NCBI GenBank assembly: GCA_020024645.1
Contig: JAHHTN010000044.1
Span: 1 to 15,935, forward strand
DNA length: 15,935 bases
Source of the DNA: Faecalimonas sp.
Lineage (GTDB): Bacteria > Bacillota > Clostridia > Lachnospirales > Lachnospiraceae
Direction of reading: 5' to 3'
The translations under genes were made by a program, and so were the position numbers. Below the pieces are notes generated by a model that had not been told where the DNA came from, did no database searches, and was given only the letters and a program-made list of their open reading frames with translations. This document shows, one piece after another, positions 7,094-11,445 of the stretch (its first letter is position 1; each line of letters starts with the position of its first letter).

Positions 7094-7264
7094 CTATCTT
7101 TCTCCATTTCTTTCAATAACTCTATCTGGTAATCTGATTTTTCTGCCTTTCACATACCGTGTACATTCAGATGCAGGGCAACCTCTTCTTTCTCCTGTAA
7201 CTAAAATGAAGTCGCATCCGTTTGGGTAGCCTCTATAAATGCACGTCTTACATTTTTTTCTCAT
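7094..7264 (-). CDS. Small cysteine-rich zinc-binding protein (56 aa)
   Basis: Five cysteines in the first 34 residues (CKTC, then single Cys at 17, 29 and 34) suggest a small zinc fold. A basic tail (KGRKIRLPDRVIERNGER) follows. The ATG at 7264 lies 17 bases inside the end of the RNase H-like gene, and GGAGGG just upstream is its ribosome binding site. It ends flush against the next tiny gene. Similar cysteine-rich mini-proteins are frequent in Firmicutes phage early operons; the function is unknown. Confidence 0.6.
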   Translation of the reverse strand: MRKKCKTCIYRGYPNGCDFILVTGERRGCPASECTRYVKGRKIRLPDRVIERNGER

Positions 7265-7694
7265 GCAATCCCTCCATTTTCATTTTTAAAATTTCGCTAT
7301 AAGCGTGATTTTTCCAAAGCGTGACCGCTATTTTATGTTTTTTCATTTCCTGTAAAAACTGCTGCCACAATTCTTTATTTTTTATTTCTTCTCCTTTGCT
7401 TGTTTTCCACTCATTTTCTTCCCACTTTGAAAGATTTCCACATTCCACAGTGTTTTTGATGAAATTGTTGCTTGTAACTATCTCAATCTCACATGGACGG
7501 TTAAATCTTCCCAGTGCAGTTACGATTGCAAGCAAGGTTGTTCGATTATACGTTGTGTTTTCTTCTGTTCCGGAGATTTCTCTTGTTTCTGGTTCTCCAT
7601 TTTTACGAATATATTCTATTTCTGCTGCATAAGAACCGTCCTTGACAGATGGACCTTTAATCGTTGTTTCAACGTAAATTGTTGCTTTTTGCAT
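7248..7694 (-). CDS. RNase H-fold protein with degenerate active site (148 aa)
   Basis: The layout matches RNase HI: an opening IYVET strand, an NRTTLLAIVTAL helix, a CEIEIVTSNNF strand, the EWKTSKGEEIKNKELWQQF segment and VTLWKNHA near the end. The carboxylates that bind magnesium are altered. E9 replaces the first Asp, T53 replaces the Glu of the usual NRMEL, and S75 replaces the Asp of TDS. The histidine of the VKGHA loop is retained as H130. The structural core is therefore conserved while catalysis is probably lost, suggesting a nucleic-acid-binding role. AGGAGG precedes the ATG, which follows the HUH gene stop by one base. Confidence 0.7.
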   Translation of the reverse strand: MQKATIYVETTIKGPSVKDGSYAAEIEYIRKNGEPETREISGTEENTTYNRTTLLAIVTALGRFNRPCEIEIVTSNNFIKNTVECGNLSKWEENEWKTSKGEEIKNKELWQQFLQEMKKHKIAVTLWKNHAYSEILKMKMEGLHEKKM

Positions 7695-7695
7695 T

Positions 7696-8406
7696 TTAAA
7701 TCCTCCTGTCCAACTTAACCATTTCGTAGTGTCTGTATAAGTAGCCCGTTACTGGATTAATACCCTCGTAAATTGTGTTTTTGTCTATGTAATACCCCTT
7801 GTACGCTTTCGGTTCCGAAATCTTGCTTTTTATTTTCTTTACACGTGGTTTTGGAATTGGAAGATTTCGACTGTGTGAATACCAACCATTCTCTTTGTCG
7901 TTCGGTGTCTTGGAAATATAGTCAGCCAAATCCCTAAATCCACCTTCCTCGTAAAGTAACTGCATATGCACTCGACCATACTGCCAAATCTTTTGCAATA
8001 TTCTGTCTCCGTCTTCCAATCTATTCATGATTAGATGAAAATGTATTGCTCCTTTTCCACCACGTTCGATACAGGCTATCCACTTAAATTCCTTATTCTG
8101 CTTTTTACACACATTCCTAAGTTTTCTCTGTACTTTTTCCCAAATCTTCATAGCCTCTCTCACACTTTCGGGACGATTCTCTTTTTTAAACGTTAGCGTC
8201 AGGTAATAATCTCCTTCTGAGAAATTATTTTTAATCCTTCGCCTAATCCCTTTAGATTTATTAAGACGATTTTGTTTTTCCACCTGTTCCGGTGTTGCTT
8301 TCTTTTTCTCTAGTCTGCTTTTTCCTTTAGCACCAAATCTTCCATCTACATACTCTTCTACTTCTATAGAATTTTTAAAATGATACTCTACTTTTTTTCT
8401 TACCAT
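7696..8406 (-). CDS. HUH replication initiator-like protein (ORF2/G2P family, 236 aa)
   Basis: The motifs of rolling-circle initiators appear in order: motif 1 YYLTLTF (67-73), IACIERG leading to the HUH metal motif HFHLI at 122-126, a WQYGRV strand, and the likely catalytic tyrosine Y163 in ADYISK. These proteins nick one DNA strand and stay covalently bound through the tyrosine, initiating rolling-circle replication or transfer. The N-terminus is basic. The start at 8406 has AAAGGAC upstream. The single tyrosine argues for a plasmid or ssDNA-phage type chemistry rather than the two-tyrosine relaxase type. It is the first gene after a structured 170-base leader with a divergent small RNA. 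The family call is good; the role in this prophage's replication is inferred. Confidence 0.75.
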   Translation of the reverse strand: MVRKKVEYHFKNSIEVEEYVDGRFGAKGKSRLEKKKATPEQVEKQNRLNKSKGIRRRIKNNFSEGDYYLTLTFKKENRPESVREAMKIWEKVQRKLRNVCKKQNKEFKWIACIERGGKGAIHFHLIMNRLEDGDRILQKIWQYGRVHMQLLYEEGGFRDLADYISKTPNDKENGWYSHSRNLPIPKPRVKKIKSKISEPKAYKGYYIDKNTIYEGINPVTGYLYRHYEMVKLDRRI

Positions 8407-8453
8407 GTCATCTGTCCTTTGGTCGTAACTTTAATATCTTAATCAAGTTCTAA

Positions 8454-8470
8454 ACAGGCTCTTCGCCTGC
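8454..8470. repeat. Small hairpin in the rep leader
   Basis: CAGGC (8455-8459) and GCCTG (8465-8469) are inverted around a five-base loop. It lies within the untranslated leader of the HUH gene, downstream (in the minus direction) of the two larger inverted repeats. It could fold in the rep mRNA leader. Confidence 0.4.
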
Positions 8471-8478
8471 TATTTTTC

Positions 8479-8507
8479 TTGACATTAAATCGCCACAGAT
8501 GTATAAT
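8479..8507 (+). promoter_or_regulatory. Perfect consensus promoter for the antisense RNA
   Basis: TTGACA (8479-8484) and TATAAT (8502-8507) are both exact consensus with a 17-base spacer. It points rightward, against all surrounding genes. The left arm of a large inverted repeat (TCGCCACAGAT) lies in its spacer, so a protein bound to that repeat, such as the HUH initiator, could occlude it. Confidence 0.8.
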
Positions 8508-8537
8508 TCCTTTAAGGTTGTTTAATATCTGTGGCGA
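8490..8537. repeat. 11-bp perfect inverted repeat in the rep leader
   Basis: TCGCCACAGAT (8490-8500) and ATCTGTGGCGA (8527-8537) are perfect inverted copies separated by 26 bases that include the antisense -10 box and start region. It could be an operator, a leader-RNA stem, or part of a replication origin recognised by the adjacent HUH protein. Confidence 0.7.
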
Positions 8538-8579
8538 AAGTCATTTGGCACATCTAGGCCTAATAGATGTGCCTTTTTT
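8514..8579 (+). ncRNA. Candidate countertranscript RNA over the rep leader (~65 nt)
   Basis: The RNA is bounded by a perfect promoter and a strong terminator hairpin. The predicted transcript of about 65 nt contains no plausible ORF, and its 3' half is the terminator stem-loop. It is exactly complementary to the leader of the minus-strand mRNA that carries the HUH rep gene, between the 41-aa gene and rep. This is the layout of plasmid countertranscript RNAs, which limit Rep synthesis by pairing with the rep leader. The start is inferred from the -10 box, seven bases downstream. Existence is supported by the signals; regulation is inferred. Confidence 0.6.
8547..8579 (+). terminator. Strong intrinsic terminator of the antisense RNA
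   Basis: GGCACATCTA (8547-8556) and TAGATGTGCC (8564-8573) form a perfect 10-bp stem with a 7-base loop, followed by six T (8574-8579). It has a T run only on the plus strand. The last bases overlap the stop codon of the 41-aa minus-strand gene. Confidence 0.85.
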
Positions 8580-8703
8580 ATGCAATTGTATAAGTAATGT
8601 CTGTTCCTTTTATACGTTCTTCTGCAATTCGAACTATATCTTCGTATCCGCCACGGTGTACGGATATAATTCCGTTGGAATATCGTATTGTCCAGAGCTT
8701 CAT
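8578..8703 (-). CDS. Small phage protein (41 aa)
   Basis: MKLWTIRYSNGIISVHRGGY followed by an amphipathic helix and a short strand, a pattern frequent in small phage proteins. AGGAGATATGT upstream of ATG 8703 gives good spacing. A longer ORF in another frame here has its ATG only two bases from the same GGAG and unusual composition, so I prefer this frame. It overlaps the stop of the preceding gene by four bases. Confidence 0.6.
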   Translation of the reverse strand: MKLWTIRYSNGIISVHRGGYEDIVRIAEERIKGTDITYTIA

Positions 8704-8945
8704 ACATATCTCCTTTCCTGCGTTACATAGTCCGCTATTACGATCGCAGCTGAGCTTTGGTTTTCCATTTCGCGCTCATAAATTTTTTCTAATTTTTTAA
8801 ATTCTTCCATTTCTTCTAAGGTTGACATCTCTTTGCACTTTTTTCTCATTTCATCGCACGCTCTGCCACACCTTTTCTTTGCATTCTTATAGTTTTCGCA
8901 TAATCCCTCAAAGAGTTCGTTTCCGTTTAAAAAACTCCTTTTCAT
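8700..8945 (-). CDS. Coiled-coil hypothetical phage protein (81 aa)
   Basis: A highly charged helical protein with three cysteines in its middle and a long LEEMEEFKKLEKIYEREME coiled-coil segment. It starts at ATG 8945 behind GGAGGGTTATC and ends overlapping the next small gene. There is no recognised domain. Its position in the operon just before the rep leader is the only context. Confidence 0.6.
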   Translation of the reverse strand: MKRSFLNGNELFEGLCENYKNAKKRCGRACDEMRKKCKEMSTLEEMEEFKKLEKIYEREMENQSSAAIVIADYVTQERRYV

Positions 8946-8961
8946 GATAACCCTCCTTTTT

Positions 8962-9063
8962 CTAATACCCGAATATTAGCCAATACAGAAACATTCCCAA
9001 AATAATCCATGCTGGAAGCGAATATACTAGATACTCTAAAAAATCTTCTTTCCATTTCTTCAT
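8962..9063 (-). CDS. 33-aa single-pass membrane mini-protein
   Basis: The peptide has a short charged start (MKKWKEDF) and one hydrophobic segment (YSLPAWIILGMFLYWLIF), enough for one membrane pass. AAAGGTGG precedes its ATG at 9063. It comes directly after another tiny membrane protein gene in the same operon. No family is recognised; membrane location is inferred from composition. Confidence 0.55.
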   Translation of the reverse strand: MKKWKEDFLEYLVYSLPAWIILGMFLYWLIFGY

Positions 9064-9077
9064 GCTTGTCCACCTTT

Positions 9078-9233
9078 CTAATATGCAATTAATACTCCTA
9101 ATGCAAATGTCCCAAATAATGCCAATGTAATAATCAACACAATAATCGTTTCTTCAAAACACTTACATAACCAGCGTTTTCTATATGCCTTCGCACGTCT
9201 TTTTGCAAATTCACTTTTCTTGTCGTTTTTCAA
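9078..9233 (-). CDS. 51-aa single-pass membrane protein
   Basis: It starts at TTG (9233) with GGAGGTG eight bases upstream; the GTG inside the site would stop after four codons. A strongly basic N-terminal half (KNDKKSEFAKRRAKAYRKRW) is followed by a hydrophobic segment (TIIVLIITLALFGTFALGVLIAY) reaching the C-terminus. The positive-inside rule predicts a cytoplasmic N-terminus. The next gene is a second mini membrane protein. The function is unknown; superinfection exclusion or lysis-timing roles would fit such proteins but nothing here shows it. Confidence 0.55.
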   Translation of the reverse strand: MKNDKKSEFAKRRAKAYRKRWLCKCFEETIIVLIITLALFGTFALGVLIAY

Positions 9234-9285
9234 AACTTGTCCACCTCCTTTATCCGCCTAAGCGGTTTTATCCTCTACTTTCTTT

Positions 9286-9468
9286 TTAAGATAACGCTTG
9301 CTTTTGTCTTGCCCTTTCTTCGTAAACTTTCTGCATAAATCTTCTGCACGGTTCTTCTAAGTCTTTCTTTGTAGGCAATTTGTTATAATAAACTTCTACT
9401 GTAACGTGTTCGTAATGGAACACTCGCTTGTTCATTCCTTCTAACTTTGATAAATCAGGTTTTCCCAT
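9286..9468 (-). CDS. Small phage protein of unknown function (60 aa)
   Basis: Start ATG 9468 (MGKPDLSK) is chosen because GAGGTG lies six bases upstream; a GTG start three codons earlier falls inside that site. The 60 residues predict a strand-rich first half (KRVFHYEHVTVEVYYN) and a helical, basic C-terminus. No motif is recognised. It lies just downstream of the divergent region shared with the plus-strand winged-helix gene. Confidence 0.6.
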   Translation of the reverse strand: MGKPDLSKLEGMNKRVFHYEHVTVEVYYNKLPTKKDLEEPCRRFMQKVYEERARQKQALS

Positions 9469-9525
9469 GTAGAACACCTCGCTTCTTTTTGTTAATATGT
9501 ATGTTTTCTCTTGCTTGGCTAATTC

Positions 9526-9554
9526 TTGCCATTTACTTTCTTTTCTCCTATACT
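9526..9554 (+). promoter_or_regulatory. Sigma-A promoter of the winged-helix gene
   Basis: TTGCCA (9526-9531) and TATACT (9549-9554) are separated by 17 bases. It drives the plus-strand gene at 9603 against the direction of the early operon. The expected transcript start falls within a dyad at 9557-9585. Confidence 0.7.
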
Positions 9555-9556
9555 TT

Positions 9557-9585
9557 AATTACAGGTACCGCCATACCGAGTAATT
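9557..9585. promoter_or_regulatory. Two-part inverted repeat over the transcript start, candidate operator
   Basis: AATTAC (9557-9562) pairs with GTAATT (9580-9585), and inside it GGTA (9564-9567) pairs with TACC (9574-9577) around a six-base loop. It covers the predicted start site of the winged-helix gene and its 5' leader, a usual place for an autoregulatory operator. It could instead be an mRNA hairpin. Confidence 0.5.
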
Positions 9586-9602
9586 ATGAAAGGAGAATGT
9601 AT

Positions 9603-9812
9603 ATGGCTTTACTTAAATTTCTTTATCAATGTTCTTCCGAAAATATTGTAGATATGCAAAAATTTTTATCTTTATATCCAGACACGCAAGAACTCAGATC
9701 TGAATTAAAGGTGTTGGATAATCTCGGTTATATCCGTGTTATGTATGCAAGTGGTAAGATATACGAAATCTGTTTTCTTGAAAACGGCATTGATTATGTA
9801 AAAAATTTATAA
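9603..9812 (+). CDS. Small winged-helix-like regulator (69 aa), antisense to the early operon
   Basis: Start ATG 9603 is chosen because GGAG is seven bases upstream; the ATG at 9597 is too close to it. The sequence has helices followed by LDNLGYIRVMYASGKIYEICFLENGIDYVKNL, the recognition helix, wing and last helix of small winged-helix DNA-binding proteins. It has its own promoter, a candidate operator and a terminator, and runs against the leftward early operon between the Tad2-like and 60-aa genes. A role in timing early transcription is plausible. The fold call is by eye. Confidence 0.6.
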   Translation: MALLKFLYQCSSENIVDMQKFLSLYPDTQELRSELKVLDNLGYIRVMYASGKIYEICFLENGIDYVKNL

Positions 9813-9818
9813 TTTCAT

Positions 9819-10070
9819 TTAAGGTCGCTTTGTTAGTGGCCTTTCTTTCACCTGCCAGTCATCTGCTATCAAATCATTTGCTGTTGGATTCCAATTATAG
9901 AGAACATCTACCACTACATTTTCTTTTACTTTCGCCACACAACAGGTTATATAAGAACTTGTAGGAAAAATTACAATATTTTGTGTTGCTGGCATACATC
10001 TTCCTATAGATTTTCTGTATATTACCTTATCTTCTTCAATGGCTTTTTTTACCGCTTCATTGATATACAT
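9819..10070 (-). CDS. DUF2829 protein, Tad2-like anti-Thoeris candidate (83 aa)
   Basis: The N-terminus INEAVKKAIEEDKVIYRKS and C-terminal WNPTANDLIADDWQV match the DUF2829 signature (eAl..l..Gk...R.sw, then W.pt..DllA.DW.v). Length is typical. Members of this family include Tad2, a phage protein that sequesters the cyclic ADP-ribose signals produced by Thoeris TIR proteins. The gene is second in the leftward operon, where counter-defence genes are often placed for immediate expression. GGAG precedes ATG 10070. The 3' end overlaps an opposite-strand terminator. Family call is good; ligand binding by this member is inferred. Confidence 0.75.
   Translation of the reverse strand: MYINEAVKKAIEEDKVIYRKSIGRCMPATQNIVIFPTSSYITCCVAKVKENVVVDVLYNWNPTANDLIADDWQVKERPLTKRP
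9821..9848 (+). terminator. Terminator of the winged-helix gene
   Basis: AAGGTCGC (9821-9828) pairs with GTGGCCTT (9836-9843) through eight pairs including two G-T, loop of seven, followed by TCTTTC. It overlaps the last codons of the minus-strand Tad2-like gene. Confidence 0.55.
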
Positions 10071-10083
10071 TTTCTATCAACTC

Positions 10084-10236
10084 CTATCCTGCTTCTTTCT
10101 CGCAATTCTCTTTGTCTAGACAATCTCTCGCTTTTAAAACTTCTGAATTGCTTTTCATAATCAAAAGACTTTCCTTATCCATCTTTTTCATGTTTGTAAC
10201 AGTTTCTTCTACTAATTTTCTCAATTCTTCTGACAT
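10084..10236 (-). CDS. First gene of the leftward early operon (50 aa)
   Basis: A small, charged helical protein starting MSEELRKLVEETVTNMKKMD and ending in two cysteine-containing acidic/basic turns. ATG 10236 has a near-ideal GGAGGTG seven bases upstream and lies about 35 bases after the consensus leftward promoter, so it is the first gene transcribed on induction. Its position is that of a Cro or antirepressor gene, but the sequence shows no HTH. The function is unknown. Confidence 0.6.
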   Translation of the reverse strand: MSEELRKLVEETVTNMKKMDKESLLIMKSNSEVLKARDCLDKENCEKEAG

Positions 10237-10270
10237 TGCTTTTTCACCTCCACTTGTATTCTATGTGTCT

Positions 10271-10299
10271 ATATTAATCCACAAACATTACATTGTCAA
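10271..10299 (-). promoter_or_regulatory. Leftward early promoter
   Basis: On the minus strand TTGACA (10299-10294) and TAATAT (10276-10271) have an exact 17-base spacer. It drives the early operon starting with the 50-aa gene. One arm of the CACAAACA/TGTTTGTG inverted repeat lies in its spacer, so a repressor bound there would block it. Confidence 0.8.
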
Positions 10300-10320
10300 G
10301 TTTATTTTGTATTGTTTGTG
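10280..10320. promoter_or_regulatory. 8-bp inverted repeat, candidate repressor operator
   Basis: CACAAACA (10280-10287) and TGTTTGTG (10313-10320) are perfect inverted copies 25 bases apart between the divergent leftward promoter and the XRE gene promoter. One arm overlaps the leftward promoter spacer and the other lies 10 bases upstream of the rightward -35. The layout fits half-sites for the adjacent XRE protein. Confidence 0.5.
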
Positions 10321-10330
10321 TCTTTTTTGC

Positions 10331-10359
10331 TTTACATTATATATTTTTTATGCTATTAT
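10331..10359 (+). promoter_or_regulatory. Promoter of the XRE repressor gene
   Basis: TTTACA (10331-10336) and TATTAT (10354-10359) have a 17-base spacer, and TGC before the -10 box gives an extended -10. The XRE start codon is 20 bases downstream, leaving a short leader with GGAGGTG. Confidence 0.7.
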
Positions 10360-10379
10360 CCAGTCATGGAGGTGAATAC

Positions 10380-10796
10380 ATGAACTCAATAAACGAACGT
10401 TTTAAAACGTTAAGAAAATCTTTTAAAATGAGTCAGGAGGAGTGGGGTAAAATTTTAGGTATAACCCGTGTCGGTGTTTCCGAAATAGAAGCAGGGAGAA
10501 GAAACGTTACCGATAAACATATTCGTCTTTTATGTGTAGAACCCATTCAAGGAAAGTATATTAATGAAAACTGGCTTAGAAATGAAGAGGACGAAATGTT
10601 TGTCACTATGCCAGAAGAGGACGAAATGGCAGCATATGTAGAAGACTTGCTCGCAGATGATGGCGAAAATGAATTTTACGCTATAATAAAAGGAATTATG
10701 AAAACATATAACGAGTTATCCCCTAAATCACAAGAGGTTTTGAGAGATGCTAGTGCTAAATTAGTAGAAAATTTAAAAAAGGAAAGAGAAGACTAA
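10380..10796 (+). CDS. XRE-family transcriptional repressor (138 aa)
   Basis: The N-terminal 65 residues form a classic HTH_XRE domain: INERFKTLRKSFKMSQEEWGKILGITRVGVSEIEAGRRN, with the MSQEEWG and TRVGVSEIE helices as HTH. A linker and a C-terminal helix (LSPKSQEVLRDASAKLVENLKK) typical of prophage repressor oligomerisation follow. Start ATG 10380 has GGAGGTG upstream; a longer in-frame extension upstream overlaps the promoter and is not credible. It is divergent from the early operon and adjacent to a candidate operator. It is most likely the lysogeny repressor. No peptidase (LexA-like) domain is present, so induction would need another route. Confidence 0.85.
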   Translation: MNSINERFKTLRKSFKMSQEEWGKILGITRVGVSEIEAGRRNVTDKHIRLLCVEPIQGKYINENWLRNEEDEMFVTMPEEDEMAAYVEDLLADDGENEFYAIIKGIMKTYNELSPKSQEVLRDASAKLVENLKKERED

Positions 10797-10812
10797 TGTC
10801 TCTCTTTCCTTT
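10775..10812. terminator. Bidirectional terminator between convergent gene ends
   Basis: AAAGGAAAGAGA (10778-10789) and TCTCTTTCCTTT (10801-10812) form a 12-bp perfect stem with an 11-base loop that contains both stop codons. T runs follow clearly on the minus strand and weakly on the plus strand. It separates the XRE gene from the convergent 42-aa gene. Confidence 0.75.
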
Positions 10813-10921
10813 CATAATGCCTTTTTACAATGGTATATACTTGTCTTAAAAATCGTACATCGGATTCATCTAATTGTTCGATCATTTTAACAATTATTTT
10901 TTTTAAATCTTCGTTATTCAT
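10793..10921 (-). CDS. Small helical protein convergent with the repressor (42 aa)
   Basis: Start ATG 10921 is supported by GGGAGGG upstream; a longer in-frame reading from 10981 would lie over its own promoter. The peptide (MNNEDLKKIIVKMIEQLDESDVRFLRQVYTIVKRH) resembles the short helical proteins often found next to XRE repressor genes in Clostridia elements. It has a TTGAAA-17-TAAGAT promoter with a LexA-like box just upstream. The role is unknown; a partner of the repressor or an induction factor is possible. Confidence 0.55.
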   Translation of the reverse strand: MNNEDLKKIIVKMIEQLDESDVRFLRQVYTIVKRHYERKERH

Positions 10922-10980
10922 CTTTATGTACCCTCCCGTGTCCGTTATTTTAGAACGCACGCTCGAAATCCCTTGATACA

Positions 10981-11009
10981 ATCTTACTACTCATATAAAA
11001 ATATTTCAA
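10981..11009 (-). promoter_or_regulatory. Promoter of the 42-aa gene
   Basis: On the minus strand TTGAAA (11009-11004) and TAAGAT (10986-10981) have a 17-base spacer. The start would be near 10974, leaving about 50 bases of leader. The LexA-like box ends nine bases upstream of the -35. Confidence 0.6.
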
Positions 11010-11017
11010 TAGTTTTT

Positions 11018-11031
11018 CGAACATTTGTTCT
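11018..11031. promoter_or_regulatory. LexA/DinR-like SOS box
   Basis: Read on the minus strand AGAACAAATGTTCG matches 13 of 14 positions of the Gram-positive consensus CGAACRNRYGTTCG. Its core GAACATTTGTTC is a perfect dyad. It lies between divergent promoter-like sequences (10981-11009, minus; 11035-11063, plus). Confidence 0.55.
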
Positions 11032-11034
11032 GTT

Positions 11035-11063
11035 TTGTTTTTCCTTTATATTTTATATACAAT
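11035..11063 (+). promoter_or_regulatory. Possible rightward promoter of a very short transcript
   Basis: TTGTTT (11035-11040) and TACAAT (11058-11063) have a 17-base spacer. A second extended -10 (TGATATAAT) lies at 11079-11087. Either would give a transcript of only about 30-50 nt before the terminator at 11099. No gene is visible in it. Confidence 0.35.
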
Positions 11064-11098
11064 CTAAACTTACAAATCTGATATAATTTCCTTTAATC

Positions 11099-11125
11099 GT
11101 CCGAGTTCTCGGACACTTTTTATTT
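11099..11125 (+). terminator. Rightward terminator abutting the HTH gene stop
   Basis: GTCCGAG (11099-11105) and CTCGGAC (11108-11114) form a 7-bp perfect palindromic stem followed by ACTTTTTATTT. It stops plus-strand transcription from running antisense into the small HTH gene at 11120-11314. Confidence 0.7.
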
Positions 11126-11314
11126 ATAAGGAGACTGGTACAGTTCTTCTATGTGTATTTTTAATCCCTTCGCTAGCTTTTCCATTACATCTATCTTTGG
11201 TATAGCTCCATTCAATATGTCATGTATGGTTGATTTTGGTATTCCGGATAGTCTTTCTAACTGTCGAAGTGATATATTTTTTTCTGTCATAATCTCATCA
11301 AGTAGTATCTTCAT
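11120..11314 (-). CDS. Small XRE/Cro-like HTH protein (64 aa)
   Basis: A minimal HTH_XRE domain: EKNISLRQLERLSGIPKSTIHDILNGAIPKIDVMEKLAKGLKIHIEELY, with helix 2 RQLERLSG and recognition helix PKSTIHDIL. There is no ribosome binding site before ATG 11314. A TATAAT box ends only ten bases upstream, so the mRNA is probably leaderless or nearly so. It is divergent from the HIRAN-like gene. It may be a second repressor, a Cro-like factor, or an excision control protein; the sequence does not decide. Confidence 0.75.
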   Translation of the reverse strand: MKILLDEIMTEKNISLRQLERLSGIPKSTIHDILNGAIPKIDVMEKLAKGLKIHIEELYQSPYK

Positions 11315-11324
11315 AGCATAAACT

Positions 11325-11330
11325 ATTATA
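11325..11330 (-). promoter_or_regulatory. -10 box of the leaderless HTH gene
   Basis: On the minus strand a perfect TATAAT ends ten bases before ATG 11314. Transcription would begin about three bases before the start codon. No good -35 is seen at the expected distance, suggesting an activator-dependent or weak promoter. Confidence 0.5.
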
Positions 11331-11374
11331 TCGCACTTTTTGCTTGTATCCGAATGGTAAATATTGGAAATATA

Positions 11375-11403
11375 TTGTTTCTGCCTGTGATATATCCTAT
11401 ACT
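11375..11403 (+). promoter_or_regulatory. Promoter of the zinc-ribbon/HIRAN-like gene
   Basis: TTGTTT (11375-11380) and TATACT (11398-11403) have a 17-base spacer. The gene start at 11446 follows with AAGGAG upstream. Confidence 0.65.
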
Positions 11404-11445
11404 AATTTCAACGATATAAAATACTTATAAGTAAGGAGTGATACA

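Noticed and set aside
8522..8707. 61-aa minus-strand ORF starting MYEALDN
   Set aside because: Its ATG is two bases from the GGAG and it would run through the terminator hairpin; the 41-aa frame at 8578-8703 has proper spacing and better composition.
10112..10375. Plus-strand ORF over the early promoter region
   Set aside because: It crosses both divergent promoters and the operator and opposes the 50-aa gene, which has an ideal ribosome binding site.
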